7,936 bases of DNA from contig JACZTW010000187.1 of assembly GCA_022573485.1 (NCBI GenBank), positions 1-7,936 of the forward strand, read 5' to 3'. Shown here piece by piece: positions 7,298-7,936 of this stretch. This DNA comes from Planctomycetota bacterium (lineage in GTDB: Bacteria; Planctomycetota; Phycisphaerae; UBA1845; CAIVHJ01). Position numbers and translations under genes: made by a program. Position 1 is the first letter of the stretch, and every line of letters starts with the position of its first letter. A model generated the notes under the pieces. The model worked only from the letters and a program-made list of their open reading frames with translations, did not search any database and was not told the origin of the DNA.

Positions 7298-7325
7298 ATT
7301 AAAGCGGTTAGGAATCTTTGTTGCA
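7298..7325. repeat. Third full copy of the repeat, in direct orientation to the left arm
   Basis: This 28-bp copy begins ATTAAAGCGGTTAGG and ends CTTTGTTGCA. It matches the left-arm copy at 7148-7175 at 26 of 28 bases, including the shared CA after TTG. It sits 11 bp past the stop of the Cys-rich gene. Together with the right arm at 7232-7257 it forms a second imperfect inverted pair with a 40-nt loop. Confidence 0.8.
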
Positions 7326-7336
7326 CGGGACCGTCG

Positions 7337-7936
7337 TCAATTCACTCGTCGTCTGTGCAGTCGTTGTCGTCGTCGCAAACTCAAGTGATGTCGCATGAAG
7401 AACAGACCACAGAACATGATGGCCCCCATCAGCGGTGAATCCTCCCCGCAACTACATTCCTGAGGCAGACATTCATCCTCGACGCAAATCTCATTCGGAC
7501 CGCATTCGGCATCATCCCCACAGGGGTCGTCGGGATCCAGTTGAACGATCGACGCACACACGCCGTCAGCGCATAACTGGTCCTCAGGGCAAATGATGGC
7601 GTTGTGTTCACAAACTCCATTCGAGCAGGAGTCTTGCGTGCAGAGATCGCCGTCGTCACAGTCGATCGGCGCGTGAAGGCACTCGCCGTCCTGGCATGTG
7701 TCCGTCGTACAGAGGTCTTCGTCCGCGCAATCGATCAGGTCGTGCGTGCAACCGGTATCCGGATCGCAACCGTCTAAGGTGCAAGCGTCGCCATCCTCGC
7801 AATCGATCGGGTCATGCACACATTCGCCATCGGTGCACGAATCGTTCGTGCAAGCATCGCCGTCGTCGCAGTCCAAAGGCGTACCCGAAACGCAGTTGCC
7901 TGCCTGGCACGTCTCCGAACCGTTGCACACATCCCC
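7337..7936 (-). CDS. Secreted Cys/Asp-rich repeat protein, C-terminal part, with a MYXO-CTERM-like tail
   Basis: The minus-strand frame is open to the window end, so the N-terminus is missing; 199 codons are seen. Four repeats of 23-24 residues follow each other, each approximately C-x5-C-x4-C-x4/5-C-x6 with a CDDGDACTNDSC core, then TDGECVHDPID-like. They resemble the Dictyostelium CTDC-type repeats common in large planctomycete and myxobacterial exported proteins. The Asp clusters may bind calcium and the cysteines may form disulfides (inference). A Gly/Cys-rich stretch (DPCGDDAECGPNEIC) leads to CSCGEDSPL, then a short hydrophobic run MGAIMFCGLFFM, then an Arg-rich end (RRRQRLHRRRVN). That Cys, hydrophobic and Arg order is the layout of a MYXO-CTERM-like sorting tail, though the hydrophobic part is short. 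The surface or envelope location is inferred from the tail and repeats. The exact function is unknown. Confidence 0.85.
   Translation of the reverse strand, partial: GDVCNGSETCQAGNCVSGTPLDCDDGDACTNDSCTDGECVHDPIDCEDGDACTLDGCDPDTGCTHDLIDCADEDLCTTDTCQDGECLHAPIDCDDGDLCTQDSCSNGVCEHNAIICPEDQLCADGVCASIVQLDPDDPCGDDAECGPNEICVEDECLPQECSCGEDSPLMGAIMFCGLFFMRHHLSLRRRQRLHRRRVN

Noticed and set aside
7103..7325. A CRISPR array.
   Set aside because: The copies are unevenly spaced, occur in both orientations, and the intervals between them are not uniform spacers.
7337..7383. A frameshift at the end of the Cys-rich gene, because another frame reads VCDDDNDCTDDE, similar to its repeats.
   Set aside because: That frame is closed by a stop immediately upstream (7381-7383), and the actual frame gives a sensible Arg-rich tail. 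The resemblance comes from a CGA/GAC trinucleotide run.

Overview
The window looks like a chromosomal stretch of a Planctomycetota bacterium or a close relative. This is inferred from the gene content. It holds a eukaryote-type Ser/Thr kinase with the planctomycete layout (N-terminal lead segment, kinase domain, one membrane helix, WD40 propeller), a standalone homodimeric pyruvate dehydrogenase E1, and a large secreted Cys/Asp-rich repeat protein with a MYXO-CTERM-like tail. The DNA is fairly GC-rich and densely coding, apart from one AT-rich repeat cluster.

Layout: (1) 1-1724, minus: the membrane Ser/Thr kinase, 3' end cut by the window edge, with a promoter at 1768-1797. (2) 1953-2552, minus: a DUF4202-family protein. 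(3) A 98-bp divergent promoter region (2553-2650) in which the -10 boxes of the two strands overlap. (4) 2651-5368, plus: aceE, complete at 905 residues, with its thiamine-diphosphate and active-site motifs. (5) 5386-7048, minus: a three-gene operon read rluA-type pseudouridine synthase, then a TIR-like (ThsB-type) protein whose ATG overlaps the upstream stop, then a small acidic 93-residue orphan. (6) 7103-7325: a cluster of five related repeats, including a perfect 26-bp inverted pair and two nearly identical tandem 20-mers, probably a REP/MITE-like element. (7) 7337-7936, minus: the C-terminal part of the Cys-rich repeat protein, with its N-terminus beyond the window.

The metabolic gene (aceE) and the housekeeping RNA-modification gene are ordinary. 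The parts that deserve attention are the TIR-like protein translationally coupled to an RNA-modifying enzyme with an unknown small partner, the repeat cluster with two mutually exclusive hairpins, and the overlapping divergent promoter. None of these is proven to be a new system. The TIR operon is the best candidate for an uncharacterised signalling or defence module.
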